A stretch of 64,000 nucleotides of DNA from an uncultured Eubacteriales bacterium. GTDB taxonomy: Bacteria; Bacillota; Clostridia; TANB77; CAG-508. The stretch spans positions 1 through 64,000 of the forward strand of contig CASEIZ010000008.1 in the NCBI GenBank assembly GCA_949288185.1, written 5' to 3'. Below, one piece after another: positions 54,357 to 63,678 of the stretch. The position numbers and the translations under genes were made by a program. How positions within the stretch are numbered: the first letter of the stretch is position 1; every line of letters begins with the position of its first letter. A model generated the notes under the pieces. The model was not told the origin of the DNA. It made no database searches and saw nothing but the letters and a program-made list of their open reading frames with translations.

Positions 54357-54753
54357 TTATTGTTTTTTCATTTTTGGTTTTGAAATTAAAGCGGCCAAAT
54401 AACCAAAGAAGATAGCAGCGGCGATTCCGTCCGGCAGCTGCTTTGACACCACCTGTAAAAGCACCAATAAATCCTATGTTTTTAACTTCTTCAATAGCAC
54501 CTTTTGCTAAATTATAACCAAATCCTGTTAAAGGAACAGTAGCACCAGCGCCTGCAAAATCTACCAAATATTGATAAATTCCTAATCCACCTAAAATGGC
54601 GCCTAGAGTTACAAAAATAACTAAAATTCTTGCAGGTGTTAATTTGGTTTTATCAATTAAAATTTGACCGATGACACAAATTAAGCCACCAACAACAAAG
54701 CATTTTAGAAGTGAGGACCATTCAAAAACAGTACTCCAATCAACTTCATTCAT
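54357..54753 (-). pseudogene. spoVAE: spoVAE with a single-base frameshift
   Basis: Membrane component of the SpoVA channel that moves dipicolinic acid into the forespore and out during germination. The first 108 residues read normally ('VGGLICVIGQILIDKTKLTP', 'FAGAGATVPLTGFGYNLAKG', 'GFIGAFTGGVKAAAG'). At about 54428-54434 the minus strand reads GCCGGACGGAATC; removing one C restores 'GGIAAAIFFGYLAALISKPK' and a normal stop at 54357. In the present frame the C-terminus is nonsense of about 65 residues. An indel error in the sequence is possible; taken as read, the gene is broken. Confidence 0.82.
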
Positions 54754-54874
54754 AAAATTTCAATCCTTTCAAATTTAAAGTATTTTAAATAATATAAATA
54801 TATTTATGACTGAACTATGAAACATTTCAATCTATATTGTTTTATACAAATAGGAAATAGAAACAAAATAAAAA

Positions 54875-55880
54875 CTACAAATTTTCAATACTAATTGCAT
54901 GAGCAATACCAGGAATGGATTCTCCTTGTTGTGAACTAGTAGAATTCATTAAGGCACCAGTAGCAATTAGTAAGATTCTTTTCATTTTTCTTTCCTTTAA
55001 TTGCTTGAAAAAATATCCTGAAAATACAGTTCCACAGCAGGCACAACCACTACCACCACTATGCGTGTCTTGAGTTTCTTTATCAAAAATTAAAACACCA
55101 CAATCATTATAATTATTTTTTATGTTATATCCATTTGCTTTTAATAGATCAATGGCAATTTCTTTACCAACATATCCTAAATCTCCACTAATAATGGCAT
55201 CATAATAATTTGGACTTCTTCCAGTATCTTGAAAATGAGTGGTTACTGTACCTGCAAAACTTGGTGCCATAGCAGCACCCATATTATTTCCATCTTTTAT
55301 TCCCATATCAATAATTTTTCCCGGTGTAATATGTGTAATATATGGTCCAGAGCCATTTTTAGAAACAATGGCACTTCCAGAACCTGTAACAGTCCATTGA
55401 CTTGTTTGCGGTCTTTGATTTCCCAATTCTAAAGGAAATCGAAATTGTTTTTCTGCACTGCAGAAGTGGCTAGAAGTCGCACATAAAACATAATTTGCAA
55501 AGCTTTCTGCACAAATAGCACCTAAAGTTAAAGATTCGACAAAAGTAGAACAAGCACCAAAAACACCGAAAAAAGGAATATTTAAATCTCTCAATCCAAA
55601 ACTTGAAGAGATACATTGGTTAAGTAAATCTCCTGCAAACATACAATCGATATCACTTGATGAAATACCGTGCTTTTCGAATAACCATATTGACAGTTTC
55701 TTTTATAATTTTACTTTCTGCTTTTTCCCATGTTTTTTCACCCCAAAATTCGTCATCTAATGTTTGATCAAAATATTTAGCTAAAGGACCTTCAGCTTCT
55801 TTAGGTCCAACAATAGAAGCACATTCTAAAATCGTAGGAGGAGTGGTAAACTTAATCGTTTGCTTTCCTAATCTTTCCAA
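54875..55880 (-). pseudogene. spoVAD: spoVAD with a single-base frameshift
   Basis: SpoVAD is a thiolase-fold soluble protein that binds dipicolinic acid. The first part starts at the TTG at 55880 (GGGAG 9 nt upstream): ERLGKQTIKFTTPPTILECA and 'GPKEAEGPLAKYFD'. The frame ends at 55653, but the next frame continues EKHGISSSDIDCMFAGDLLN, with 'AGDLLNQCISSSFGLRDL' and Cys motif 'FGACSTFVESL' intact. One extra A in GTTATTCGAAAAG, near 55679, explains it; total length after repair is about 334 residues, normal for SpoVAD. It lies in the operon spoVAC-VAD-VAE and matches the second broken gene spoVAE. Confidence 0.85.
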
Positions 55881-55900
55881 AATATTCAGCTCCCTTCGAA

Positions 55901-56013
55901 AGGTTGCCAAAGGGGACGGGCTATTTTGGCAACTTATTAATGAGTTTTGATTTATCTCATATATAATTATCGTGTTAAAAGTTGCCAAAATAGCCCGTCC
56001 CCTTTGGCAACTT
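55901..56013. repeat. GGGGACG element, copy 11 (TTGCCA subtype), inside the spoVA operon
   Basis: Left unit 55903-55935 (GTTGCCAAAGGGGACGGGCT...TGGCAACTT) and right unit 55979-56013 are complementary. It fills the gap between spoVAC (which ends at 56014) and spoVAD (starts 55880), so operon transcripts must read through its hairpin. Confidence 0.9.
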
Positions 56014-56481
56014 TTAAACTAAAGTAATGTGTTGTGTATTAAAAATTAAGTAGATAATACCGACTAATATAGAGGTAGATATACCAAATACTAAAACAGG
56101 TCCAGCAACGGTAAACATCTTTCCACCAACACCCATAACATAACCTTCTGATTTATATTCCATGGCTGGAGAAACAATAGAATTTGCAAATCCTGTAATA
56201 GGAATTAAGGAACCTGCACCTGCAAATTTTCCGATTTTATTAAAAATATTTAACCCAGTAAGAAAAGCAGACAAGCCAATCAATAAAATGGAAACAATTG
56301 TCCCAGAAATTTGTGTATCAAATCCTCTATCTTTACAAATATTAAGAATAATCTGTCCAATTGTACAAATAAGACCTCCTACCCAAAAAGCATTAAAACA
56401 ATTTTTTAAAATTGGTGAGTTGGGAGATTTTTTATCTACATAATCTTGATATGTTTTTTTTGTCTCTGTTGGATTTTCCAT
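56014..56481 (-). CDS. spoVAC: Stage V sporulation protein AC
   Basis: A 155-residue membrane protein of the dipicolinic-acid channel; B. subtilis SpoVAC acts as a mechanosensitive channel in germination. 'PILKNCFNAFWVGGLICTIG', 'KFAGAGSLIPITGFANSIVS' and 'EGYVMGVGGKMFTVAGPVLV' are family blocks. It is intact, unlike spoVAD and spoVAE downstream. There is no ribosome binding site next to the ATG; a good AAAGGAG lies 42 nt upstream, bridged by a 15-bp hairpin (see 56482-56529). Confidence 0.92.
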   Translation of the reverse strand: MENPTETKKTYQDYVDKKSPNSPILKNCFNAFWVGGLICTIGQIILNICKDRGFDTQISGTIVSILLIGLSAFLTGLNIFNKIGKFAGAGSLIPITGFANSIVSPAMEYKSEGYVMGVGGKMFTVAGPVLVFGISTSILVGIIYLIFNTQHITLV

Positions 56482-56529
56482 AGTTACTTATATGATATTT
56501 TTTACAAAAAAATATGCATATACTCCTTT
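56482..56529 (-). promoter_or_regulatory. spoVAC ribosome binding site bridged by a hairpin
   Basis: On the minus strand AAAGGAG (56529-56523) is directly followed by a 15-bp stem: TATATG and CATATA at the base, ATATTTTTT and AAAAAATAT above, one bulged base and a 3-nt loop (56522-56489). Seven bases remain before the ATG at 56481, so folding gives textbook spacing. Same design as at folD. Confidence 0.65.
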
Positions 56530-56557
56530 CTTTAAATTTTTGTTATCATAAACCGAT

Positions 56558-56785
56558 TTATGCATCTTTGTTATCTTTTCTATTTAAATCAATAGAAAAT
56601 GAGATATCTAAATCAACAAAATATTCAGAAATCTTATCTCCACTAATGCTTGCTCTTTGTTCTAAAACCCTGATGTCAGAAAGATAATCAATTGTTTTAG
56701 AAGCTTCTGCAACAGCTTTTACAATAGCATCTTTCCATGATACAGTTGAATTACCTGTAATCATTAAATGTTTTTTAATTTCCAT
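56558..56785 (-). CDS. Dodecin-family flavin-binding protein
   Basis: A 75-residue protein matching dodecins, small dodecameric flavin-storage proteins. 'STVSWKDAIVKAVAEASKTI' and 'VLEQRASI' with 'ISEYFVDLDISFSIDLN' are family signatures. The start at 56785 follows GGAGGTTATATGT; the longer frame upstream has no binding site. It precedes spoVAC on the same strand by 76 nt, so it may share the operon, though this is not typical. Confidence 0.85.
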   Translation of the reverse strand: MEIKKHLMITGNSTVSWKDAIVKAVAEASKTIDYLSDIRVLEQRASISGDKISEYFVDLDISFSIDLNRKDNKDA

Positions 56786-56973
56786 ACATATAACCTCCAA
56801 ATCTTTTAAAAATATGTTTTCCAAAAAAATAAAAAATATACAAAACTGGTAGAAAAAATGTAAATTACAGTATATAATTTAGAAAAGTAAGTGATTAGCA
56901 AAAAAATCAATTGTTTAAAAGATAACAAAGTAAAGAATAAAACATAAAAAATAAGAAGGAGAAAATAGGTGTT

Positions 56974-58302
56974 ATGGATATTGTAAGAGAAGTAGCATTA
57001 AAAACTTTATATAAAATCGATAAAGAAGATGCATATTCTAATATTGCTTTAGATGAAACAATCAAGGAAAATAGAAATACGTTAGATGATAGAGATACAG
57101 GATTTATTTCAGAAATTGTATATGGTGTTACTTCGTGGAAATTAACCATAGATGAAATTATAAAAAAATATTCAAAACTTAAACTAAAAAAAATTTCACC
57201 ATGGATTTTAAATATATTGAGAATGGGAATTTATCAAATTGTTTTTTTAGATAAAGTTCCTAAATCGGCAGCAGTTAATGAAAGTGTTAATTTGGCAAAA
57301 CGATATGGACACAAAGGAAGTAGCAATTTTGTGAATGCCGTTTTAAGAAAAGTAGTGAAAAAAGATTATGAAGCATTTTTTGAAATTGAAAATCCAATTG
57401 AAAGAATTTCCAAAACAACTTCTATGCCAGTTTGGATAATAGAAGAATTATTAAAAGAAAATGACATAGAAAAAGTAGAAGAAATTTGTAAAGCTTCTAA
57501 TATAAAGCCAAAAGTAGCAATTAGAATGAATCATTTAAAAACGAATAAACAAGAATTGGAAAACTTATTAAAAGAAAGAAATATACCATTTCACGATGGA
57601 AAGTTTGAAGATTTTTTGATATTAGAAAAAGCAAAAAATATAGAACATTTAGACCTATTTAAAAAAGGATATTTCACAATTCAAGACGAAGGAGCAGGAT
57701 TGATTGCAAAAATTGTTAATCCACAACCAAATGAAGTGATATTAGATGCTTGTAGTAGTCCAGGAGGAAAGACTACCTATATGGCAGAATTAATGGAGGA
57801 TAAAGGAAAAATTCTTGCATGGGATTTACATCCACATAGAGTAAAATTAGTAGAAGAAAATGCAAAACGATTAGGTATTCATATTATTAAAACAGAATGT
57901 CAAGATGCAATGATTTTTAAGGAAGAATATAAAGAAAAATTTGACAAAATTTTGTTAGACGTACCATGTTTAGGAATTGGTGTATTAAAACGAAAACCAG
58001 ATATTAAATGGAAAAGAAAGCCAGAAGATATTGAAGAAATTACGCAAATTCAACAAAATATTTTAGAAACATGTTCAAAATATTTAAAACAAGAGGGAGA
58101 AATGGTTTATTCAACTTGTAGTATTTTCAGAGAAGAAAATGATAAAATAATAGAAAAATTTTTAGAAAATAATCAAAATTTTGCATATCTAGAAATAAAA
58201 ATGTCCAAAATAGAAAATAAAATAGAAAATATGCATAAAATCAAATTATATCAAAATAATGAAACAGATGGTTTTTTTATATGTAAATTACAAAAAAAGT
58301 AA
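56974..58302 (+). CDS. rsmB: 16S rRNA m5C967 methyltransferase RsmB
   Basis: Methylates C967 of 16S rRNA. The 442 residues hold an N-terminal NusB-like domain ('REVALKTLYKIDKEDAYSNI') and a C-terminal Rossmann methyltransferase: 'LDACSSPGGKTTYMAELM', the catalytic 'DVPCLGIGVLKRKPDIKW' and 'YSTCSIFREEND' cysteines. The start follows AAGGAGAAAATAGGTGTT. In Firmicutes it often lies in a def-fmt-rsmB-rlmN cluster; here it precedes the pilus operon with a 200-nt gap that holds only AT-rich sequence and a weak AAAAAT/ATTTTT hairpin. Confidence 0.94.
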   Translation: MDIVREVALKTLYKIDKEDAYSNIALDETIKENRNTLDDRDTGFISEIVYGVTSWKLTIDEIIKKYSKLKLKKISPWILNILRMGIYQIVFLDKVPKSAAVNESVNLAKRYGHKGSSNFVNAVLRKVVKKDYEAFFEIENPIERISKTTSMPVWIIEELLKENDIEKVEEICKASNIKPKVAIRMNHLKTNKQELENLLKERNIPFHDGKFEDFLILEKAKNIEHLDLFKKGYFTIQDEGAGLIAKIVNPQPNEVILDACSSPGGKTTYMAELMEDKGKILAWDLHPHRVKLVEENAKRLGIHIIKTECQDAMIFKEEYKEKFDKILLDVPCLGIGVLKRKPDIKWKRKPEDIEEITQIQQNILETCSKYLKQEGEMVYSTCSIFREENDKIIEKFLENNQNFAYLEIKMSKIENKIENMHKIKLYQNNETDGFFICKLQKK

Positions 58303-58504
58303 ATATTACAATTTGAATACACTAAAATTACAATTGCATTAAAATCAGATAAAAATATTGATTTTTGTCTATAGGATGATAAAATAAAATAGTATTAATA
58401 TACATGCTTGCCAAATAAATAGAAACTTGTTAATTTATTCAAGTATCAAATTTTATGAAGTGTAAAAAATAACAATAAAGATAAAAATAAAAAAGGAGCA
58501 AAAG

Positions 58505-60124
58505 ATGGCAAGCTGTTTAGGAGTATATGTAGAAAGCAATATAATTAAATATGCAAAAGCTTCAAAAGAACATGAAAAGATGAAAGTAGAATCTTTTGGC
58601 GTAAAGTTTTATGATAATCTAGAAAAAGCAATTGACCAAATTGTAGAAGAAACATATAGTTATAAAACACCGATTAGTATTAACTTGTCTGAGGAAATCT
58701 ATAACTATTTTAATATGTTTGCAATGTTAAACAATAAAGATTTGTCAAAAGCAATCAAAACAGAATTTGAAATGTATTGCAATGATCAAGGATATAATCC
58801 AAATGTTTTTGAAACCAGATATGTAGTTTCAAAAAATCCAGAAGATAAAGACAAATTAAAAGTCATTCATATTGCTGCAAATAAAATAGAATTAACAAAT
58901 AAAATGCAAATTTTACAAAAATATAAATTAGCAGATATTGTTCCTATCTCAATGGCAATTACAAACTTAATAGAAACAAAACCAAAAGAAAATTGCTTAA
59001 TTGTGAATATAGAAGATCATACAACAGTAACGACAATTCTTGATGAAAATGTATATGATATTCAAGTATTTGAAGAAGGAAGTCAAGAGTTTTTAAGAAA
59101 GATTAATATAAAAGAAAACTCTTTAGCGAAAGCATATGAAATATGTAAAAATACAACTATATATACTTTAGAAGGAAAAGATTTACAAGAAACAGAAATT
59201 GGATATCTAGAAGACATTATGCCAACTTTATATACAATTGTTGGAAATGTAAGAAAAATTATCAATGAAAGTGAAGAAAGAATTAGTAAAGTATATTTAA
59301 CAGGAACAGCATCCTTAATTAATAATTTAGATTTATATTTTCAAGAATATTTAAGTGAGGTAGAATGTGAAATATTAAAACCATATTTTATTAATCCGAC
59401 CACAGATATTAGTATGCAAGATTATGTAGAAGTGAATTCTGCAATATCTTTAGCTTTATCAGGTGTAGGACAAGGTATACAAGGAATTAACTTTAAAAAA
59501 CAATCCTTAAAGGAAAAAATTCCAGATTGGTTAAAAATAGAAATAAATCACGATAAGGAAAAGAAAGGAAAGTTAGCAACTTCAGGGTGGTTTACCAATG
59601 ATTTAGGAGAAAGATTAGACAAAACAGAAATTAATCTATTAAGAATAGCAGTAGGGTTAATCTTATTATTTATTATTTATAGTTGTTTTGTAATATTATT
59701 GCAAAATCAAATGAAAGAAAAAGAAGCGCAAGTAAAAGAATCTATTAATCATACCAGTACACAAATCCAGTTAGCAGAAAGCGATAAAACCAAAATAGAT
59801 TCTAGGACAAATGATTATACAGAAATGATTCAAAATTTACAAGACTTAAATGACAGACTGATAGAGGCAACAAAAACAAGAAATGCCATACCAAACTTAT
59901 TAAATAGAATCATGTTTATCATACCAGATAATGTTCAAGTAATTTCTATAAAAAATACAACAGAAACACATGTTGCAATTGAAGCACAGTCAAATAAATA
60001 TGAACAATTAGGCATGTTTAAAGCAAAATTAGATACAGAAATGTATTTAACAAATGTAATTTCTACTTCAGGACAACAAGAAAACAATGTCATTAAAGTA
60101 ACGATTGAAGGAGATTTACCATGA
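58505..60124 (+). CDS. pilM: PilM-PilN fusion, type IV pilus assembly
   Basis: Inner-membrane platform protein of the type IV pilus. Residues 1 to about 340 form a PilM-like actin-fold domain ('ASCLGVYVESNIIKYAKASK', 'CLIVNIEDHTTVTTI', 'KVYLTGTASLINNLDLYFQE'); a transmembrane segment at about 377-399 ('RIAVGLILLFIIYSCFVILL') is followed by a periplasmic-type coiled coil and ferredoxin-like end like PilN. In most bacteria these are separate proteins that bind each other. pilO overlaps its end by ATGA, so the chain is co-translated. First gene of the operon. Confidence 0.85.
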   Translation: MASCLGVYVESNIIKYAKASKEHEKMKVESFGVKFYDNLEKAIDQIVEETYSYKTPISINLSEEIYNYFNMFAMLNNKDLSKAIKTEFEMYCNDQGYNPNVFETRYVVSKNPEDKDKLKVIHIAANKIELTNKMQILQKYKLADIVPISMAITNLIETKPKENCLIVNIEDHTTVTTILDENVYDIQVFEEGSQEFLRKINIKENSLAKAYEICKNTTIYTLEGKDLQETEIGYLEDIMPTLYTIVGNVRKIINESEERISKVYLTGTASLINNLDLYFQEYLSEVECEILKPYFINPTTDISMQDYVEVNSAISLALSGVGQGIQGINFKKQSLKEKIPDWLKIEINHDKEKKGKLATSGWFTNDLGERLDKTEINLLRIAVGLILLFIIYSCFVILLQNQMKEKEAQVKESINHTSTQIQLAESDKTKIDSRTNDYTEMIQNLQDLNDRLIEATKTRNAIPNLLNRIMFIIPDNVQVISIKNTTETHVAIEAQSNKYEQLGMFKAKLDTEMYLTNVISTSGQQENNVIKVTIEGDLP

Positions 60125-60774
60125 AAAAATTATTAATATTCACATTAATTGCACTTGTGTTAGCACTAATGATTTTTACCATTATTAATGGATTGGAAAT
60201 AGGAGGTTTGCGTATTTGGGGAATACGAACCATACAAGAGAAAAATTTAGCATTAGACGAAACGCTTACAGAAGCTACTAAACTAGCAAAATCTACTTTT
60301 CCAGGAAAAGTTAGTGAAGTAAATACAAGTATGAAAGAATTAGAAGAACAAAAAAGCACATATGAAGATATGGTAGCAGTAAGTAATACAGATGATGTTC
60401 AAACTGCAAGTCAATTAACAAATTATACATTAGACTTTTTATGGACAGAAATTGGTACACATGCAACAAGTGAAGGTGTTAGTATAGATATATCTTTAAC
60501 AGCTGGAACAGGTGGACAAAATGTTTATGATTTGAATTTTACAGTTGTTGGGAGTTATGTGGGAATAAGTGAATTTATTAGAGATATAGAAAATGATTCA
60601 GATTTAGCATTTAAAATAGAACAATTCTCAATGACATCAGGAGAATCTACATCTTCATTAAGAGCCACATTTGTATGTAAAAACATACCAATTGAAGGGA
60701 TATCTTCAATAGATACTAGAGAAGATACTTCAACCAATAATAGTACAAATACAACAAATATGTCTAATCAGTAA
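60121..60774 (+). CDS. pilO: PilO-like type IV pilus assembly protein
   Basis: A 217-residue protein with one N-terminal membrane span (about 5-23), a coiled coil ('EVNTSMKELEEQKSTYEDMV') and a ferredoxin-like domain ('VYDLNFTVVGSYVGISEFIR') as in PilO. The C-terminus is Ser/Thr/Asn-rich. It overlaps the pilMN gene by 4 nt and is followed by a small membrane-anchored gene; together they form the inner-membrane alignment complex. Confidence 0.82.
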   Translation: MKKLLIFTLIALVLALMIFTIINGLEIGGLRIWGIRTIQEKNLALDETLTEATKLAKSTFPGKVSEVNTSMKELEEQKSTYEDMVAVSNTDDVQTASQLTNYTLDFLWTEIGTHATSEGVSIDISLTAGTGGQNVYDLNFTVVGSYVGISEFIRDIENDSDLAFKIEQFSMTSGESTSSLRATFVCKNIPIEGISSIDTREDTSTNNSTNTTNMSNQ

Positions 60775-60785
60775 AGGAGTGTATG

Positions 60786-61220
60786 ATGGCTAAAAAAATT
60801 ATAAAGGAAATAATTATTATGCTATTGCTAATCTTAGCAATCATATTGATACTTGGTGTATTATTATATGAATATGTGCCAAATAATAAGATGATACCTG
60901 ATAAAGTGTCTTATACAACACCAGAAGAAGTGCAAGAGGAACTAAGCAAAAGTAAAGGTGTTGAAAATGATGAAATTATCTTAACCTATAGTGTTGATTC
61001 AACAGACTTGGATAATTATGAAAGAATCAATACCTATGTACCAGGAAAAGTAAATCCATTTTCACCATATAATGAAACAACAAGTTCAGAGGAAAACACA
61101 ACACAAACTGGCAATTCAACAATAACAGGTGAGAACACAAATTCAGAAAGTTTAACAGAAACCAATCATACAACCAGTTCAGGAAATTCTGTATATTATC
61201 CTGATACAGGAACAAAATAG
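60786..61220 (+). CDS. PilP-like or accessory pilus assembly protein
   Basis: A 144-residue protein with an N-terminal membrane span (about 7-27), a short linker and a Ser/Thr/Asn-rich tail. The segment 'YVPGKVNPFSPY' recalls the 'NPF.P' motif of PilP-like proteins, but the beta domain of PilP is absent. I start at 60786 (GGAG six bases upstream) rather than the ATG three bases earlier. Its place between pilO and pilin suggests an alignment-complex partner; the low-complexity tail may be extracellular. Function uncertain. Confidence 0.6.
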   Translation: MAKKIIKEIIIMLLLILAIILILGVLLYEYVPNNKMIPDKVSYTTPEEVQEELSKSKGVENDEIILTYSVDSTDLDNYERINTYVPGKVNPFSPYNETTSSEENTTQTGNSTITGENTNSESLTETNHTTSSGNSVYYPDTGTK

Positions 61221-61298
61221 TTATTAATGTTATGTTTATTTTAAACATAAATTATATATAGATAAATTTAGTTCAAAAGAAAAGGAGGAAAAACGAAA

Positions 61299-61760
61299 AT
61301 GAGAAACCAAAAAGGTATTACTCTAATCGCTTTAGTAATTACAATTATTGTTTTATTAATTTTGGCAGGAGTTTCAATTGCTATGCTTGCAGGAGATAAT
61401 GGAATTCTTACAAGATCAAGAGAAGCTCAAACTACAACAATAGAAAAAAGTAATGAAGAAATTGTTAAAATGGCAATACAAGATTTATTAACAGAATATC
61501 ATGCAGGAGGTGCCATAGCAACCAATATTACTAATACAAATAACACACCAAGCACATTAGAAATAAATAGTGAAGAATTAAAAAATGCAATTTATAGAAC
61601 AACTTCAGATGCCAATATAAGTGATGTTACGGATGCAACCTTAAATATTGCAGAAGATGATGGAGAAGAAGAAGTTTCAGTCTTAAAAGTAGATTTTACA
61701 AATGGACAAGACATTTATGTTTTACCTACAACAGGGCAAATTGTAACAGCACAAGCATAA
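61299..61760 (+). CDS. Type IV prepilin (probable major pilin)
   Basis: A 153-residue prepilin. The leader MRNQKG is cut after Gly6, giving a mature N-terminus ITLIALVITIIVLLILAGVS, a hydrophobic helix, then an Ala/Thr-rich globular part. Position 5 of the mature protein is Ala, not the Glu that is nearly universal in major pilins. The binding site AAAAGGAGG is strong. Directly downstream lies a perfect-looking hairpin without T-run, which could stabilise the pilin mRNA while letting transcription pass to pilD. Confidence 0.88.
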   Translation: MRNQKGITLIALVITIIVLLILAGVSIAMLAGDNGILTRSREAQTTTIEKSNEEIVKMAIQDLLTEYHAGGAIATNITNTNNTPSTLEINSEELKNAIYRTTSDANISDVTDATLNIAEDDGEEEVSVLKVDFTNGQDIYVLPTTGQIVTAQA

Positions 61761-61769
61761 GATAATGTA

Positions 61770-61803
61770 TAAACCATACGCACACTTAAGTGTGTATGGT
61801 TTA
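61770..61803 (+). other. Stable hairpin between pilin and peptidase genes
   Basis: TAAACCATAC-GC-ACACTT pairs with AAGTGTGTATGGTTTA with only a 2-nt bulge and no real loop. There is no T-run, so it is more likely a 3' stabiliser or processing site for pilin mRNA than a full terminator. Confidence 0.5.
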
Positions 61804-61860
61804 AATACAAGAAAAACAACAGAATAGATAAAAAAAACAGGAGAAGAAAAAGGAGAAGAA

Positions 61861-62676
61861 ATGGATATACTACTATATATATTAATATTTATCATAGGGA
61901 CTGTATTTGGTAGCTTTTTTACACTGGCAATATATAGAATACCAAAAAATCAAGATATTACCCATAAACCTTCATATTGCCCTAATTGTCACCATAAACT
62001 AGGCTTTTTAGATTTAGTACCTATATTTAGTTATATCTTTTTATTAGGAAAATGTAGATATTGTAAAGAAAAAATTAGACCTAGATATATTATAATAGAA
62101 ATTTTATCAGGTTTGACTTTTGTCACAATAGCATATTTAATGAATATCAGTGTAGATAATTTAAATCTAATGTTACTGGCAGAAGGTGCATTTATGGCAC
62201 TTTATTTGTGTTTTATTTTTATCATGGCAGGAATTGATATTGAAAATCGTAAAATTGAAAAATCAATATCTGTGTATGGAATCTTATTATCTATTGCATA
62301 TATAATATATCTATGTGTAATAGGAAAAGATAGTATGTATAGATATGTGATATATCTAACATGTTATATCATTATTTTAATTTTAGATACAGTTACACTA
62401 AAAAAATATGCAAAAAACAGTTATGTTAATGGGGTAATATTAGCTGTTTTAACCATGGTTATTTTTACAGGTGAATATATTGTTATAAATACCATTATTA
62501 TGGCAGCACTTGTAGTAGCCATCAAATTATTGTTACACAAGATAGAAAATATACGAAAAAGGGTCAGAATAGAAAATAAAGATTATGGTAAAAATATAAA
62601 TTATGGATTTATTTTAGGTGTATCTAATATTCTAAATCTCATATTTGTGTTAGCTTGGCATAAATTTTTGGTTTGA
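61861..62676 (+). CDS. pilD: Prepilin peptidase, PilD type
   Basis: A 271-residue membrane aspartic peptidase that cleaves prepilin leaders. The N-terminal domain has the family 'GSFFTLAIYRIP' and two CxxC pairs (YCPNCHHK and CRYCKE) for N-methylation. The first catalytic Asp lies in 'AGIDIENRKI'. The usual second motif GxGD is not present; the nearest is FTGEY, with Glu in place of Asp, near residue 203. Activity is therefore plausible but unproven. It lies directly after pilin and a hairpin. Confidence 0.83.
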   Translation: MDILLYILIFIIGTVFGSFFTLAIYRIPKNQDITHKPSYCPNCHHKLGFLDLVPIFSYIFLLGKCRYCKEKIRPRYIIIEILSGLTFVTIAYLMNISVDNLNLMLLAEGAFMALYLCFIFIMAGIDIENRKIEKSISVYGILLSIAYIIYLCVIGKDSMYRYVIYLTCYIIILILDTVTLKKYAKNSYVNGVILAVLTMVIFTGEYIVINTIIMAALVVAIKLLLHKIENIRKRVRIENKDYGKNINYGFILGVSNILNLIFVLAWHKFLV

Positions 62677-62695
62677 GATAAGAAAGGAATATTCA

Positions 62696-63154
62696 ATGAA
62701 TTTTAAAAATGAAAAAGGAATTACCGGCATTGATTTAACAGTTTCCATTATATTAATCACAGTATTTATTGCATTAATTGCTACTATTATGTATACAATT
62801 AATGCAAATTTTAACTCTACGGGAAGAAGAGCAGAAGCGATAAATTATGCAATTAATGAAATTGAAAATTTGAAAGCACAGAATTTTGAGGATTTACAAG
62901 ATACACCAACAGATGAAATAAATGATTTTGAAAATATTATAATAAAAGAAGGAGAAGGTGATACTGCAATTGAAAAACCAACAGGATTTTCAAAGAAAAT
63001 AACAATCATAGATTATTCCAATTTACCAGAAAATCAAGGAGATAATACGATATTATCAGGACTAGTAAAAAAAGTGACTGTGGAAATAGCATATAAGGAT
63101 GAGGATGTGATTGAAACAGTCGGGTTGTCAACCGTGATAGCAAAAAATAATTAG
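62696..63154 (+). CDS. Prepilin-like minor pilin
   Basis: A 152-residue protein. The leader MNFKNEKG ends in Gly8, followed by ITGIDLTVSIILITVFIALI, a hydrophobic helix as in minor pilins; residue 5 after cleavage is Asp (conservatively replacing Glu). The rest is a globular domain with acidic patches. It starts 20 nt after pilD with AAGAAAGGAATATTCA. Probably helps initiate pilus assembly, as minor pilins do elsewhere. Confidence 0.75.
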   Translation: MNFKNEKGITGIDLTVSIILITVFIALIATIMYTINANFNSTGRRAEAINYAINEIENLKAQNFEDLQDTPTDEINDFENIIIKEGEGDTAIEKPTGFSKKITIIDYSNLPENQGDNTILSGLVKKVTVEIAYKDEDVIETVGLSTVIAKNN

Positions 63155-63178
63155 GAAGTAATAGCAAGGAGAAAATAC

Positions 63179-63655
63179 ATGCAAACAGAAAAAGGGATTA
63201 CTTTGATATCGATAACAATATATATTATTGTTATGCTTATTATGGTATCAATTATTACAGTTTTAACTTCATATTTTTATAAAAATGTAGATATTCGTTC
63301 TATCAATGAAGATTTAAATCAGCAATATACAAAATTTAATTCGTATTTCATTAAGGAAGTAAATAAAAAAGGAAATAAAATAGTAGATATTCATTCTTTA
63401 TCAAAATCGAAAAGTGAAAAAGAGTCGTTAGAAAATACTTCCAATCAACAAAATTATATCGTTTTTTCAAGTGGAAACCAATATACATATATACCAGAAA
63501 ATGAAGGGATATATATGAATAAAGTAAAAATTGCACAAAATATAACAGGTTGTACATTTACTGCCAATAAAGAGGCAAATGGGAAAACAACTGTAACGGT
63601 TATTATACAAGGAAACAATTTTGAAAAAGAGACAACCTATACATTGGTAGAGTAA
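63179..63655 (+). CDS. Prepilin-like minor pilin
   Basis: A 158-residue protein. Leader MQTEKG, then ITLISITIYIIVMLIMVSII; position 5 is Ser. The C-terminal part is beta-rich ('NYIVFSSGNQYTYIPENEGI'). It follows the first minor pilin by 24 nt and precedes the extension ATPase, in keeping with a pilus operon. No catalytic features. Confidence 0.74.
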   Translation: MQTEKGITLISITIYIIVMLIMVSIITVLTSYFYKNVDIRSINEDLNQQYTKFNSYFIKEVNKKGNKIVDIHSLSKSKSEKESLENTSNQQNYIVFSSGNQYTYIPENEGIYMNKVKIAQNITGCTFTANKEANGKTTVTVIIQGNNFEKETTYTLVE

Positions 63656-63678
63656 AAACATAAAAGAGGTGTTTAAAT

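Noticed and set aside
58303-58504. c-di-GMP riboswitch before the pilus operon
   Set aside because: I looked for GEMM-type motifs because some Clostridia control pili that way. The region is AT-rich with only a weak hairpin and no recognisable aptamer.
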